From Paracoccaceae bacterium (GTDB taxonomy: Bacteria; Pseudomonadota; Alphaproteobacteria; Rhodobacterales; Rhodobacteraceae): a DNA stretch of 38,856 nucleotides. The notes under the pieces were generated by a model, which was given only the letters and a program-made list of their open reading frames with translations, did no database searches and had not been told where the DNA came from. The stretch covers positions 1 to 38,856 of the forward strand of contig CANBRQ010000018.1 of assembly GCA_947371955.1 (NCBI GenBank), in the 5' to 3' direction. Shown here one piece after another: positions 16,951 to 24,922 of the stretch. Numbering within the stretch: the stretch's first letter is position 1; each line of letters begins with the position of its first letter. A program made the translations under genes and the position numbers.

Positions 16951-17936
16951 GCCTCGATGATACGGCCCACCAGCGGGTGGCGCACGACGTCCTTCGAGGT
17001 GAAGTAGTTGAAGCTCACGCCCTTCACCCCTTTCAGGATACGCTCGGCCTCCGCCAACCCCGATGACGTGCCACGCGGCAAGTCCACCTGCGTGCGGTCG
17101 CCGGTGATCACCATGCGGCTGCCCTCGCCCAGACGGGTCAGGAACATCTTCATCTGCATGGATGTGGCGTTCTGCGCCTCGTCCAGCACCACGAAGGCAT
17201 TGGACAGTGTGCGCCCGCGCATGAAGGCCAGCGGAGCAATCTCGATCCGCTTTTCCACCAGCATCTTTTCCATCTGCTTGGCCGGCAGGAAATCGTTCAG
17301 CGCGTCATACAACGGCTGCATGTAGGGGTCGATCTTTTCCTTCATGTCGCCCGGCAGGAAACCCAACCGCTCACCCGCTTCCACCGCAGGCCGCGACAGG
17401 ACGATCTTTTCCACGGCACCCGAGATGAACATCGTCACCCCGACCGCCACCGCAAGATAGGTCTTGCCGGTGCCCGCAGGCCCGATGCCAAAGCCCATCT
17501 CATGGGTGAACAGGTTCTGGACGTAAGCCTTCTGCGCCTCGGTCCGCGCCTCGACGCCCTTCTTGCGGGTGCGCAGTTCCATCGCCCCCGTCTGGAACAT
17601 CTCGATCTGATCGCCCAAGGACTTCGGCTCACTCGCCGGACGCCCCATGCGAATCGATCCGTCAATGTCACCCGCGCTGATGTGCTTGCCCGCCTCCAGC
17701 CGCGCATAAAGTCCGCGCAACACGGCGGCAGCCTGTTCTCTGGCGGACCTGTCGCCAATCACCGCCAGCCTGTTGCCTCGCCTCAGCACATGAACGCCGG
17801 TCTGGTGTTCCACTTGTGCCAAGTTGCGGTCAAATTCGCCGCAGAGCTCGATCAACAAACGATTGTCCGGGAATTCCATCAGTGTTTCCACCATGTCCTC
17901 GGGACGGGTCGGGGGGGTCAGCGCGCTGATGCCCAA
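16920..17936 (-). CDS. phoH: PhoH-like ATPase (YbeZ type)
   Basis: This 338-residue cytoplasmic P-loop ATPase is thought to work with YbeY in RNA or ribosome processing. An N-terminal KH-like/R3H-like region (residues 25-85) is followed by the PhoH domain with Walker A GPAGTGKT (152-159) and Walker B FVVLDEAQNA. The start appears to be TTG 17936, with GGAG 6 nt upstream and a normal N-terminus MGISALTPPTRPEDM; ATG 17894 is the alternative. The usual neighbour ybeY is missing downstream, where a convergent glycosyltransferase overlaps the 3' end instead. A 230-bp gap with a terminator separates it from the lipoprotein gene upstream. Confidence 0.96.
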   Translation of the reverse strand: MGISALTPPTRPEDMVETLMEFPDNRLLIELCGEFDRNLAQVEHQTGVHVLRRGNRLAVIGDRSAREQAAAVLRGLYARLEAGKHISAGDIDGSIRMGRPASEPKSLGDQIEMFQTGAMELRTRKKGVEARTEAQKAYVQNLFTHEMGFGIGPAGTGKTYLAVAVGVTMFISGAVEKIVLSRPAVEAGERLGFLPGDMKEKIDPYMQPLYDALNDFLPAKQMEKMLVEKRIEIAPLAFMRGRTLSNAFVVLDEAQNATSMQMKMFLTRLGEGSRMVITGDRTQVDLPRGTSSGLAEAERILKGVKGVSFNYFTSKDVVRHPLVGRIIEAYEADEAKGG

Positions 17937-18113
17937 TGGGCTCTCCTTCTGGTGCCAGATTCAGTCGAAGGTCTCAGGTGTTACGCAACGAATGGGCCTT
18001 GCCCAAGTTGTGGAGCCGAAAGGCACCCTCTGTCCAGTGCGATATTGGTCCACAAGATCACAGTTGCTGAAGGATGTGTCACTCCGATGACAAAAGCGGC
18101 TGCAAGGGCAACA

Positions 18114-18144
18114 ATAGAAAAAGGGCCGCAGCGTGCTGCGGCCC
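18114..18144 (-). terminator. Rho-independent terminator of the OmpA-lipoprotein operon
   Basis: A 9-bp GC stem GGGCCGCAG/CTGCGGCCC (18123-18131 with 18136-18144) is followed on the minus strand by TTTTTCTATTGTT. It lies 24 nt after the lipoprotein stop and before the phoH promoter region (17937-18113). Confidence 0.9.
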
Positions 18145-18168
18145 CCATATCTGGTATTCCAGCGGCGC

Positions 18169-18513
18169 TTAGTAGGTCGGGCGCCAATCCGGGAAGGTCT
18201 TGTTGTGGGCGGTGTAGTCGCCCAGCACCGTGCCCGGCGGATACAGGTTGTTGCAGACCGGCAGGCCGGTCTTGGGGTCATAGCGACGCCCGGCATAGCC
18301 TTCGACGCCGTCGTCCATGACCCAGCCCTGACAGCCGTCCGGGTCATAGGCGATGGCCGCCTGCCCATTGGTCAGCACCGAATTGTCGATGCCGGTGTCA
18401 TGCGCCGAGGCGATGATGTTGTTCGGGCCGGGCGTTGCCGGGACCAGACCTGCGCCCTCGCAAGCCGAAAGGGCCGTCACGGCCAGAATCGCAGTGAGGT
18501 GAACGATGCGCAT
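18169..18513 (-). CDS. Small lipoprotein with DGC-EGY-TGxPVC module
   Basis: The 114-residue protein has a lipoprotein signal peptide with lipobox ALSAC (cysteine at residue 18), so the mature part is lipid-anchored, probably in the outer membrane. Residues 56-87 form a module (DPDGCQGWVMDDGVEGY...PKTGLPVC) that aligns without gaps, 17 identities in 32, with a segment of the OmpA-family protein encoded just upstream. Its two cysteines may form a disulphide. ATG 18513 overlaps the ompA TGA by one base, so the two genes are coupled. The function is unknown; a role beside the OmpA protein in envelope or peptidoglycan attachment is inference. Confidence 0.85.
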   Translation of the reverse strand: MRIVHLTAILAVTALSACEGAGLVPATPGPNNIIASAHDTGIDNSVLTNGQAAIAYDPDGCQGWVMDDGVEGYAGRRYDPKTGLPVCNNLYPPGTVLGDYTAHNKTFPDWRPTY

Positions 18514-19106
18514 CAGTTATTCCCCCACGTGTAGCAGACCACTTCGACCCGCCGATTCTTTTGCATGCCTTCCGCCGTCGCGTTCGTCGCAATCGGCTGA
18601 CGCTCGCCAAAGCCGATCTGACGTTCCACCACCGCGCCGACCGAGCGGGCGACATCGCCCACCGACTTGGCCCGGCGCTGCGACAGGCCGATATTGTATT
18701 CATCCGAGGCGCGGCTGTCGGTGTGGCCATAGATGGCATAGCCGAAGGCACCGGCATTCTGGAAGAATGCCGTCAGGCGCCGCCGGCCATCTGTCGTCAG
18801 CTGCGCCGAATCGGTGGCGAACAGCGTGTCGGTGTTTTCCGTGAAGCAGGTGTTCTTCGCCAGGCAAACCGGCTTGCCGGTCTCTGGATTGACGCGGTCC
18901 AGCATGTAGCCTTCCAGCCCGCCATCCGCCCACCAGTGCATGCAGCCGTCGTCATCGACCCAGATGCCCCAGTTGATCTTGCCCACAACCTGCGGCGGCG
19001 GCTGCAGTGCAACCGATTGCGCCGATGCAACATTTGCGCCCAATAGCCCAGCCAACAGGGCGCCCGCCCCTATCGCCATCCTCAAAGCGCTGGAAATACG
19101 TTCCAA
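18513..19106 (-). CDS. OmpA-family peptidoglycan-binding protein
   Basis: The exported protein has about 197 residues. The C-terminal OmpA domain (about residues 95-190) has the peptidoglycan-binding signature YAIYGHTDSRASDEYNIGLSQRRA. Before it lies a 32-residue module (VDDDGC...NPETGKPVC) shared with the neighbouring lipoprotein. I place the start at TTG 19106 because GGAGG stands 8 nt upstream and it gives a clean signal peptide (MERISSALRMAIGAGALLAG..., cleavage near ASA-Q); starts further upstream would put 49 odd residues before it. There is no beta-barrel, so it is periplasmic or anchored through partners. The coupled lipoprotein gene follows. Confidence 0.92.
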   Translation of the reverse strand: MERISSALRMAIGAGALLAGLLGANVASAQSVALQPPPQVVGKINWGIWVDDDGCMHWWADGGLEGYMLDRVNPETGKPVCLAKNTCFTENTDTLFATDSAQLTTDGRRRLTAFFQNAGAFGYAIYGHTDSRASDEYNIGLSQRRAKSVGDVARSVGAVVERQIGFGERQPIATNATAEGMQKNRRVEVVCYTWGNN

Positions 19107-19376
19107 AGCCAAGGCCTCCCCTAAATACACAATGCCCGGGCCATTTGCCGGGTCGGTCACCAAGAATTGCCAGCCCGACGGAATTAAGTAAAGAAAAATC
19201 AATCCAACCATTTGTTCCGAAAGGCATCCCGTTGCCGCTTTGGAACCAGCCACGCAAGACGCGACAGGATTGGGCGAACTCTGGAAACAGGCTACCGCGG
19301 AATTGCAACTTTAGCGGGATCGGGATTCGGGTGAAGGTCGCCCTGCAACAGCAAGTACCGCCTCAGAAAACAAGAA
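19107..19376. other. Intergenic region between miaB and the OmpA gene
   Basis: The gap has an AT-rich segment near 19185-19215 that is a reasonable place for the ompA-lipoprotein promoter, but I see no clear -35/-10 pair. No terminator hairpin with T-run is evident after miaB. No gene is supported. Confidence 0.4.
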
Positions 19377-20687
19377 TCAGCCCAGCGGCACCGCCGCCAG
19401 CGAATTGGTCGAGGCCGCCGTGATCCGCACCTGCACCAGATCGCCGACCGAGGCCCCCTCATGCGCCACATGCACCGCCATCAGATGTTCGGACTTGCCC
19501 ACCATCTGCCCCGGCATGCGTCCCGGCTTTTCATACAGCACCGTCGTCTGCCGCCCCACCATCGCATCCTGCGCCGCGCGCTGCTGCTGGGTGATCAGCG
19601 CTTGCAGGGCATGCAGCCTTGCGTCCGTCACCTCGGCGGGCAGTTCCGGCTTCTCCGCTGCAGGCGTGCCCGGCCGGGGCGAGTATTTGAACGAATAGGC
19701 CGCCCCATAACCAACCTCGCGGATCAGCGCCAAGGTCGCTTCGAAATCGGCATCCGTTTCCCCCGGAAAGCCCACGATGAAATCCGAGGACACCAGAATA
19801 TCCGGCCGCGCCGCCCGGAAGCGTTCAATCAGCCGCAGATAGCTTTCCGCCGTATGCTTGCGGTTCATCGCCTTCAGAATCCGGTCCGATCCCGATTGCA
19901 CCGGCAGATGCAAATACGGCATCAGCTTTGGCTGATCCCCATGCGCCGCAATAAGCGCGTCTTCCATGTCATTGGGATGGCTGGTCATATAGCGAATCCG
20001 CTCCAGCCCGTCGATCTTGGCCAATGCCCCTATCAACTGCGCCAATCCCACATCCGCGCCGTCCGACTGCCCATGATAGGCATTCACATTCTGGCCGAGC
20101 AAAGATATCTCGCGCACGCCGCGTTCCACCAGACCGCGCGCCTCAGCCAGAACGCCCTCAACCGGGCGACTCATCTCGGCACCCCGCGTATAGGGGACCA
20201 CACAGAAGGCGCAGAACTTGTCACAGCCTTCCTGTACCGTCAGAAATGCCGTCGGCCCCCGGCGGCCCTGCCGTTCGGGCAGCAGGTCGAACTTGGCCTC
20301 GGTCGGGAAATCGGTGTCGACCTTGCGGCCTGCGCCCCGGGCCAGTTCCGGCAGCCGGTGATAGGCCTGCGGGCCGACCACCAGATCAACGATCGGCATC
20401 CGCCGCATCACCTCGGCCCCCTCGGCCTGCGCAATGCAGCCCGCGACCCCGATCTTCATCTCGGGCCGCGCCACCTTCAGGCTGCGCATCCGGCCAAGGT
20501 CGGAATACAGTTTCTCCCCCGCCTTCTCCCGGATATGACAGGTGTTCAACAGCACAAGGTCCGCGTCTTCCATGACCTCGGTTGTCTCATAACCCTCGGG
20601 CGCCATGGCTTCCGCCATACGCTCGCTGTCATAGACATTCATCTGACAGCCATAGGTCTTGATGAAAAGCTTCTTGGGGTCGGCCAT
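19377..20687 (-). CDS. miaB: tRNA-2-methylthio-N6-dimethylallyladenosine synthase
   Basis: MiaB is a radical-SAM methylthiotransferase that converts i6A37 to ms2i6A37 in tRNAs reading U-starting codons. It has 436 residues. The N-terminal UPF0004 domain carries the three cluster cysteines C14, C50 and C84; the radical-SAM motif CDKFCAFC supplies C155, C159 and C162; the C-terminal TRAM domain contains [18 protein letters not shown] precedes ATG 20687. The neighbours downstream on the same strand are ompA and phoH; miaB-phoH-ybeY linkage is common in this group. Confidence 0.98.
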   Translation of the reverse strand: MADPKKLFIKTYGCQMNVYDSERMAEAMAPEGYETTEVMEDADLVLLNTCHIREKAGEKLYSDLGRMRSLKVARPEMKIGVAGCIAQAEGAEVMRRMPIVDLVVGPQAYHRLPELARGAGRKVDTDFPTEAKFDLLPERQGRRGPTAFLTVQEGCDKFCAFCVVPYTRGAEMSRPVEGVLAEARGLVERGVREISLLGQNVNAYHGQSDGADVGLAQLIGALAKIDGLERIRYMTSHPNDMEDALIAAHGDQPKLMPYLHLPVQSGSDRILKAMNRKHTAESYLRLIERFRAARPDILVSSDFIVGFPGETDADFEATLALIREVGYGAAYSFKYSPRPGTPAAEKPELPAEVTDARLHALQALITQQQRAAQDAMVGRQTTVLYEKPGRMPGQMVGKSEHLMAVHVAHEGASVGDLVQVRITAASTNSLAAVPLG

Positions 20688-20811
20688 GAACGCGCATCCT
20701 TTGGCAAGCCATTGCCCTTAGCCGAACCGCCCGCCCTTGGCAACTTTTAGAAGGAGCCTTGCGTTAACCCCAACCATGTAAGACTCTGCCGCAAAGCCCC
20801 AACGGTGACCA

Positions 20812-21681
20812 ATGCACTACGCATCGCTTGACGATTTCCTGCAGACGGCCAAGGCCGTTCTGGCCAAAGGCCCCATCGCACTGGTGCTGGCCGAGGATGC
20901 CGTTGAAGTCTCGTCCACCGTCCGCCACCACCTTGCCGCAGGCTTCCTGCAGGTGCTGCTCCTGACCGACCCGCAAGTGCCACTGGACGCCGATCTGGAC
21001 CCCCGCATCCACCGGATCGACTTCAACCCGGTGATGGAGCAGGCCATGATGGTCGCCGTCAATCGCCTGATCGAGGCGGCACCCGGCATCTGGATGTACT
21101 ACTGCTACAACGCCGAATACCTGTTCCACCCCTTCTGCGAGACGCGCAACATCCGCGAGCTTCTGGTGTTTGAAACCGAAGAACGCCGCGATGCCGTGCT
21201 GTCTTACGTGGTGGACCTTTACGCCGACGACCTGACGCAATTCCCCGACGCCGTCTCGCTGGAACGCGCCTATCTGGACCGGACCGGCTATTACGCGCTG
21301 GCCCGCGAGGATGCCGCCAAGAACTACGCCCCCAAGGACCGCCAGTTCGATTTCTACGGCGGCCTGCGCTGGCGCTTTGAAGAGCATGTGCCCTACACCC
21401 GCCGCAAGATCGACCGCATCGCGCTGTTCAAGTCCAAACCCGGCCTGACCCTGCGCCCCGATTTCACCTTCTCGGATGAAGAGTACAACACCTACGCTTG
21501 CGAGTGGCACCACAACATCACCACCGCCATCGTCAGCTTCCGCACCGCCAAGGCCCTGAAAAGCAACGCAGGGTCAAAATTCCAGATCAAGACCTACATG
21601 TGGCACAACTCGGTCGCCTTCGCATGGCACAGCCAGCAACTGATGGACCTTGGCATGATGGAGCCGGGACAGTGGTTCTGA
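20812..21681 (+). CDS. Conserved protein of unknown function, possibly glycosyltransferase-like
   Basis: The 289-residue soluble protein shows normal codon use for the window. The first part (residues 1-75) alternates strands and helices (ALVLAEDAVEVSSTVRHHLA, FLQVLLLTDPQ) like a Rossmann/GT-A start. The middle has WMYYCYNAEYLFHPFCETRN and YVVDLYADDL, and the end is rich in His and Trp (EWHHNITTAIVSF, TYMWHNSVAFAWHSQQ). I do not recognise a family with certainty; a glycosyltransferase-like fold is a guess from this layout. It is a single gene, divergent from miaB and convergent with cbpM (7-nt gap). The ribosome site is weak (GGTGACC). Confidence 0.75.
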   Translation: MHYASLDDFLQTAKAVLAKGPIALVLAEDAVEVSSTVRHHLAAGFLQVLLLTDPQVPLDADLDPRIHRIDFNPVMEQAMMVAVNRLIEAAPGIWMYYCYNAEYLFHPFCETRNIRELLVFETEERRDAVLSYVVDLYADDLTQFPDAVSLERAYLDRTGYYALAREDAAKNYAPKDRQFDFYGGLRWRFEEHVPYTRRKIDRIALFKSKPGLTLRPDFTFSDEEYNTYACEWHHNITTAIVSFRTAKALKSNAGSKFQIKTYMWHNSVAFAWHSQQLMDLGMMEPGQWF

Positions 21682-21688
21682 CCCGCCC

Positions 21689-22033
21689 CTAAACGGCTGC
21701 CAGCCTGCCGCCGATCCGCGCCCGAACCTCTGGCGGCTCAATGGCAAGGGCCGCACAGATCGCCCGCAGATCGCGCCGCGCCTCGTGCAACTGATCCACC
21801 AGCGAAAGCACCAGCCCCAACCCGTCATCATCCAGTTCGAACTCTTCGGTCAGGTCGCACAGCAACTCGATCCGGGCAAGGTCGATGCGGCGGAAGGCAG
21901 CGCGGTTGTCCTTGGTCAGGGGCAGCACGATCCGCGCTTCGATGAAGCCCGACAGCCGCAAGGGCGTCAGCCGAGGCACTGCCGCCAGAACTTCGGTCTC
22001 GCTGTAGAATTCGGTGAAGCTCATCCCGGTCAT
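21689..22033 (-). CDS. cbpM: Chaperone modulator CbpM
   Basis: The 114-residue helical protein resembles CbpM, which binds and inhibits the J-domain protein CbpA. It has a MerR-like start (FTEFYSETEVLAAVPRLTPLRLSGFIEARIV) and a C-terminal coiled helix. Its ATG overlaps the stop of the upstream J-domain gene by ATGA, as expected for a co-translated partner. An internal ATG (22024) is a possible alternative start. Confidence 0.85.
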   Translation of the reverse strand: MTGMSFTEFYSETEVLAAVPRLTPLRLSGFIEARIVLPLTKDNRAAFRRIDLARIELLCDLTEEFELDDDGLGLVLSLVDQLHEARRDLRAICAALAIEPPEVRARIGGRLAAV

Positions 22034-22977
22034 GTCTGATCCCCGTCCATCATGCCCTTGCGCGGGTCATAGCCATGGGTTTTGCGCCAGCCTTCCATGA
22101 AGGCGCGCAAATCCTCGTCAATCACCGCTGGCGCCATGATCCGCAATTCCACCAACTGATCCCCCGCCGTCGCCTTCGCTCGCGCCACCCCGCGCCCCCG
22201 CAAACGAAGCACCCGACCCGAACTGGTCCCCGCCGGCACCGTCAGCGTCACCGGCCCGTCTATCGTGGGCGCGCTGACCTTGGCACCCAGCACAGCCTCA
22301 TCCAAAGTGATCGGCAGCGTGACGTGAATATCATCGCCCTCGCGCCGGAAGACCGGATGGGTCAGAACCGTCAGCGTGATCAGCGCATCCCCCGGCGGCC
22401 CCGCACCCGGCGCTCCGGCCATGCCCTTGCCACGCAGCCGCAGCGTCAGGCCATCGGTCGCCCCCTTCGGAATTGTCACCTCGACCTGGCCCACATCCGG
22501 CAGGTTGATCTTCTTCTTCGCCCCAAGGACCGAGTCCAGAAACCCCACTTCCAGCGCGAAATTCAGATCATGCCCCTGCATGGCTTGGCTTTCTTCACCA
22601 AAGGGGGAAAAACCGCGTCCGCCCCGCTGGCGCAGCATCTCGGCAAAGATATCGCCCGGATCACCCGAGCCGCCAAAGCCGCCCTGCGGCCCGCGCTGAT
22701 AGGTGTTGCCCGGCTGATCGGCGAAATCGCGGTAATACCGCCGCTGCGGCTTTTCCTGACCCGAGGCGTCAATCTCGCCCGCATCGAACCTTGCCCGCGT
22801 AGCCGGGTCCTTCAGCAGGTCATAGGCCGACGAGATCGCCTTGAACTTCGCCTCGGCCCCGGAGTCATCGGGGTTGAGGTCAGGATGGCTGATCTTGACC
22901 AGCTTGCGATGCGCGGCCTTGATCTCGGCAGCCGTGGCGGTCTTGGTCAGGCCAAGCACGGCATAGGGGTCGGTCAT
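22030..22977 (-). CDS. cbpA: J-domain co-chaperone (CbpA/DnaJ class II)
   Basis: The 315-residue protein has an N-terminal J-domain with the HPD tripeptide (KISHPDLNPDD), a Gly/Phe-rich linker (about residues 85-125, GGFGGSGDPGDIF) and a DnaJ C-terminal substrate-binding domain (GAKKKINLPDVGQVEVTIPK, then GDALITLTVLTHPVFRREGDD). The cysteine-rich zinc domain of DnaJ is missing, so it is of the CbpA class and would stimulate DnaK. ATG 22977 with AAGGAA upstream gives the standard MTDPYAVLGL start; the open frame further upstream is not protein-like. It is coupled to cbpM. Confidence 0.95.
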   Translation of the reverse strand: MTDPYAVLGLTKTATAAEIKAAHRKLVKISHPDLNPDDSGAEAKFKAISSAYDLLKDPATRARFDAGEIDASGQEKPQRRYYRDFADQPGNTYQRGPQGGFGGSGDPGDIFAEMLRQRGGRGFSPFGEESQAMQGHDLNFALEVGFLDSVLGAKKKINLPDVGQVEVTIPKGATDGLTLRLRGKGMAGAPGAGPPGDALITLTVLTHPVFRREGDDIHVTLPITLDEAVLGAKVSAPTIDGPVTLTVPAGTSSGRVLRLRGRGVARAKATAGDQLVELRIMAPAVIDEDLRAFMEGWRKTHGYDPRKGMMDGDQT

Positions 22978-23054
22978 GGCATTCCTTGAATTCACTGAAC
23001 GAAGGGGCAGTGCTGAACCTTTGGCCATCCTGACCAGAACCCGCCTGCCGTGCA

Positions 23055-24194
23055 TTGACCTATATCACTGACGGCCGGTTTTCCTACCCTGCCCTGCAAG
23101 CCCCCGCCAATGACCCGAAGGACAACTGCGTCAAAGGTGGGCCCGACCCGCGCCGAAGGACCGATGCCCTGACCGAAATACCCCTGATCCTGTCCTCTCC
23201 CGCGCCGCGCTCCATCGCGCAGGTCTTCACCGATGCCGCCCGGGCGCAGCTTTTCAGCCGATACCAAGTGATCGAGGTCGAAGCCGACGGTCTCGCCACC
23301 CTGCCCGACGCGATCCTGTCGCAAGTGCGCTATGTCCTTGGCCAGCCACCGATTCCCGCCGATCTTGTGGCCCGGCTGAGGTCGCTCCGCGCCGTGCTGA
23401 ACGTCGAAAGCAACCTTCTGCCCAACATGCCCTGCGAGACGCTCTTCCAGCGCGGCATCCACACCCTGACCACCGGCGCCGTCTTTGCCGAACCCGTCGC
23501 CGAAATCGGCCTCGCCTTCGCCCTGACCCTGCTGCGCGACGTGGCCGAAGCGGACCTTGCCTTCCAGCAGGGGCGTGAGACATGGGGCTTTGAAGGCAAC
23601 CACCATGCGCGCCTCCTGACCGGCGCCAACGTGGGCCTGATCGGCTTTGGCGACCTTGGCCGCGCCGTCAACCGGGTGCTCGAAGGCTTCCGCCCCCATG
23701 TCAAAGCCTATGATCCCTGGCTGCCGCCCTCCACGATCCGTGATCACCGCGTCACCTCCGCCAGCCTCGACGAAGTCCTGTCCACCTCAGACGTCGTCTT
23801 CTGCGTCGCCTCCGTCACCGGCGAGAACGAGGGTTTCCTGTCAGCCCCCCATTTCGCCCGCATGAAACCGGGCACGGCCTTCATCCTCCTCTCCCGCGCG
23901 GGCGTGGTGAACTTCGATGACCTGATCGCAACCGTCCGCTCCGGCCTCATCTTCGCCGCCTCCGACGTCTACCCAGAAGAACCCCTCCCCCTCGACCACC
24001 CCGTCCGCTCCCTGAAAGGCTTCCTGCGCTCCGCCCACCGCGCAAGCGCCCTCGACATCGCCATGAAACGCATGGGCGACATGGTGCTGGAGGATATGGA
24101 CCTGATGGACCGCAACCTGCCCCCCCTGCGCTGCAAACGGGCGGAACGCGAAACCGCCGCCCACATGCGCTCCAAACCCGTCGACAAGCCCTGA
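23055..24194 (+). CDS. D-isomer-specific 2-hydroxyacid dehydrogenase
   Basis: NAD(P)-dependent oxidoreductase of the D-2-hydroxyacid dehydrogenase family. The nucleotide-binding motif is GANVGLIGFGDLGRAV, followed by the expected ...SDVVFCVASVTGEN and FILLSRAGVVNFDDL. The substrate helper segment DVYPEEPLPLDHPVRS and the histidine region SAHRAS close the domain. The substrate is unknown; the next genes encode a transporter probably for 2-oxo acids, which would fit. There is no usable in-frame ATG: the only early starts are TTG 23055, which looks more like a -35 box, and CTG 23169 with a perfect AAGGA 8 nt upstream. Coordinates are the longest form; the shorter form (341 residues, MTEIPLILSS) is more like the family. 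Confidence 0.88.
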   Translation: MTYITDGRFSYPALQAPANDPKDNCVKGGPDPRRRTDALTEIPLILSSPAPRSIAQVFTDAARAQLFSRYQVIEVEADGLATLPDAILSQVRYVLGQPPIPADLVARLRSLRAVLNVESNLLPNMPCETLFQRGIHTLTTGAVFAEPVAEIGLAFALTLLRDVAEADLAFQQGRETWGFEGNHHARLLTGANVGLIGFGDLGRAVNRVLEGFRPHVKAYDPWLPPSTIRDHRVTSASLDEVLSTSDVVFCVASVTGENEGFLSAPHFARMKPGTAFILLSRAGVVNFDDLIATVRSGLIFAASDVYPEEPLPLDHPVRSLKGFLRSAHRASALDIAMKRMGDMVLEDMDLMDRNLPPLRCKRAERETAAHMRSKPVDKP

Positions 24195-24334
24195 CCCGCT
24201 CCGCCCGCGCAAACGGGCCGCCGCGCGCCATTCGCAGACCTTCCAATCCCGTTGACGCAAAGCCTCCCCCTGCGCCATGCTGCCCCAAAGCCGCGAGCAA
24301 GCGGCGCGGGGCCAAGCCCTTGAGGGAGGATGTC

Positions 24335-24922
24335 ATGGCTGCATTACTGGCCCTCGCAAGGGCCATCGACCGCGTGACCGAGATGATCGGAAAATCCGTC
24401 GGCTGGCTGATCCTTGTGGCCGTCCTCGTCAGCGCGGCCAACGCCCTTGTCCGCAAGATCTTCTCCGTCTCCTCCAACGCCTTCCTTGAAGCGCAATGGT
24501 ATCTCTACGGTGCCGCCTTCCTGCTGGCCTCGGCGCAAACCCTGAAACAGAACGAACATATCCGCATCGACATCGTCTACGGCGCCCTCTCGCGCCGGAC
24601 CCAGCACTGGATCGACCTTCTGGGCCACCTCTTCTTCCTGATGCCCTTCGTCGTGCTGATGGACATTTACCTGATCCCCTACGTCGCCCTCTCCTACCAC
24701 TCCGGCGAGGTCTCCTCGAACGCCGGTGGCTTGATCCTGTGGCCCGCCAAGGCCCTGCTCCTCGCCGGCTTCGCCTTGCTGACCTTGCAAGGCGCTTCCG
24801 AGATCATCAAGAAAATCGCCATCATGCGCGGTGACATGCCCGACCCCACGCCCTTCATCTCGGCCCACAAGGCCGCCGAACTGGAAGGCGAAAAGCTGGC
24901 AGAGGTGCTGGAGCGGCCATGA
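24335..24922 (+). CDS. takQ: TRAP transporter small permease subunit
   Basis: This 195-residue DctQ-type subunit has four membrane helices (about residues 18-38, 52-72, 92-112 and 135-157) and forms the permease with the large subunit. The motif FLEAQWYLYGAAFLLASAQTLK is typical. GGGAGGA precedes ATG 24335; an in-frame TTG at 24320 is less likely. A possible promoter (TTGACG 24252-24257, 18 nt, CATGCT 24276-24281) stands upstream. Its 3' end overlaps takM by ATGA. The symbol follows the R. sphaeroides Tak system because of the matching binding protein. Confidence 0.92.
   Translation: MAALLALARAIDRVTEMIGKSVGWLILVAVLVSAANALVRKIFSVSSNAFLEAQWYLYGAAFLLASAQTLKQNEHIRIDIVYGALSRRTQHWIDLLGHLFFLMPFVVLMDIYLIPYVALSYHSGEVSSNAGGLILWPAKALLLAGFALLTLQGASEIIKKIAIMRGDMPDPTPFISAHKAAELEGEKLAEVLERP

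Noticed and set aside
17981..18187. Small minus-strand reading frame with a hydrophobic segment before phoH
   Set aside because: It runs across a strong Rho-independent terminator and has no ribosome site.
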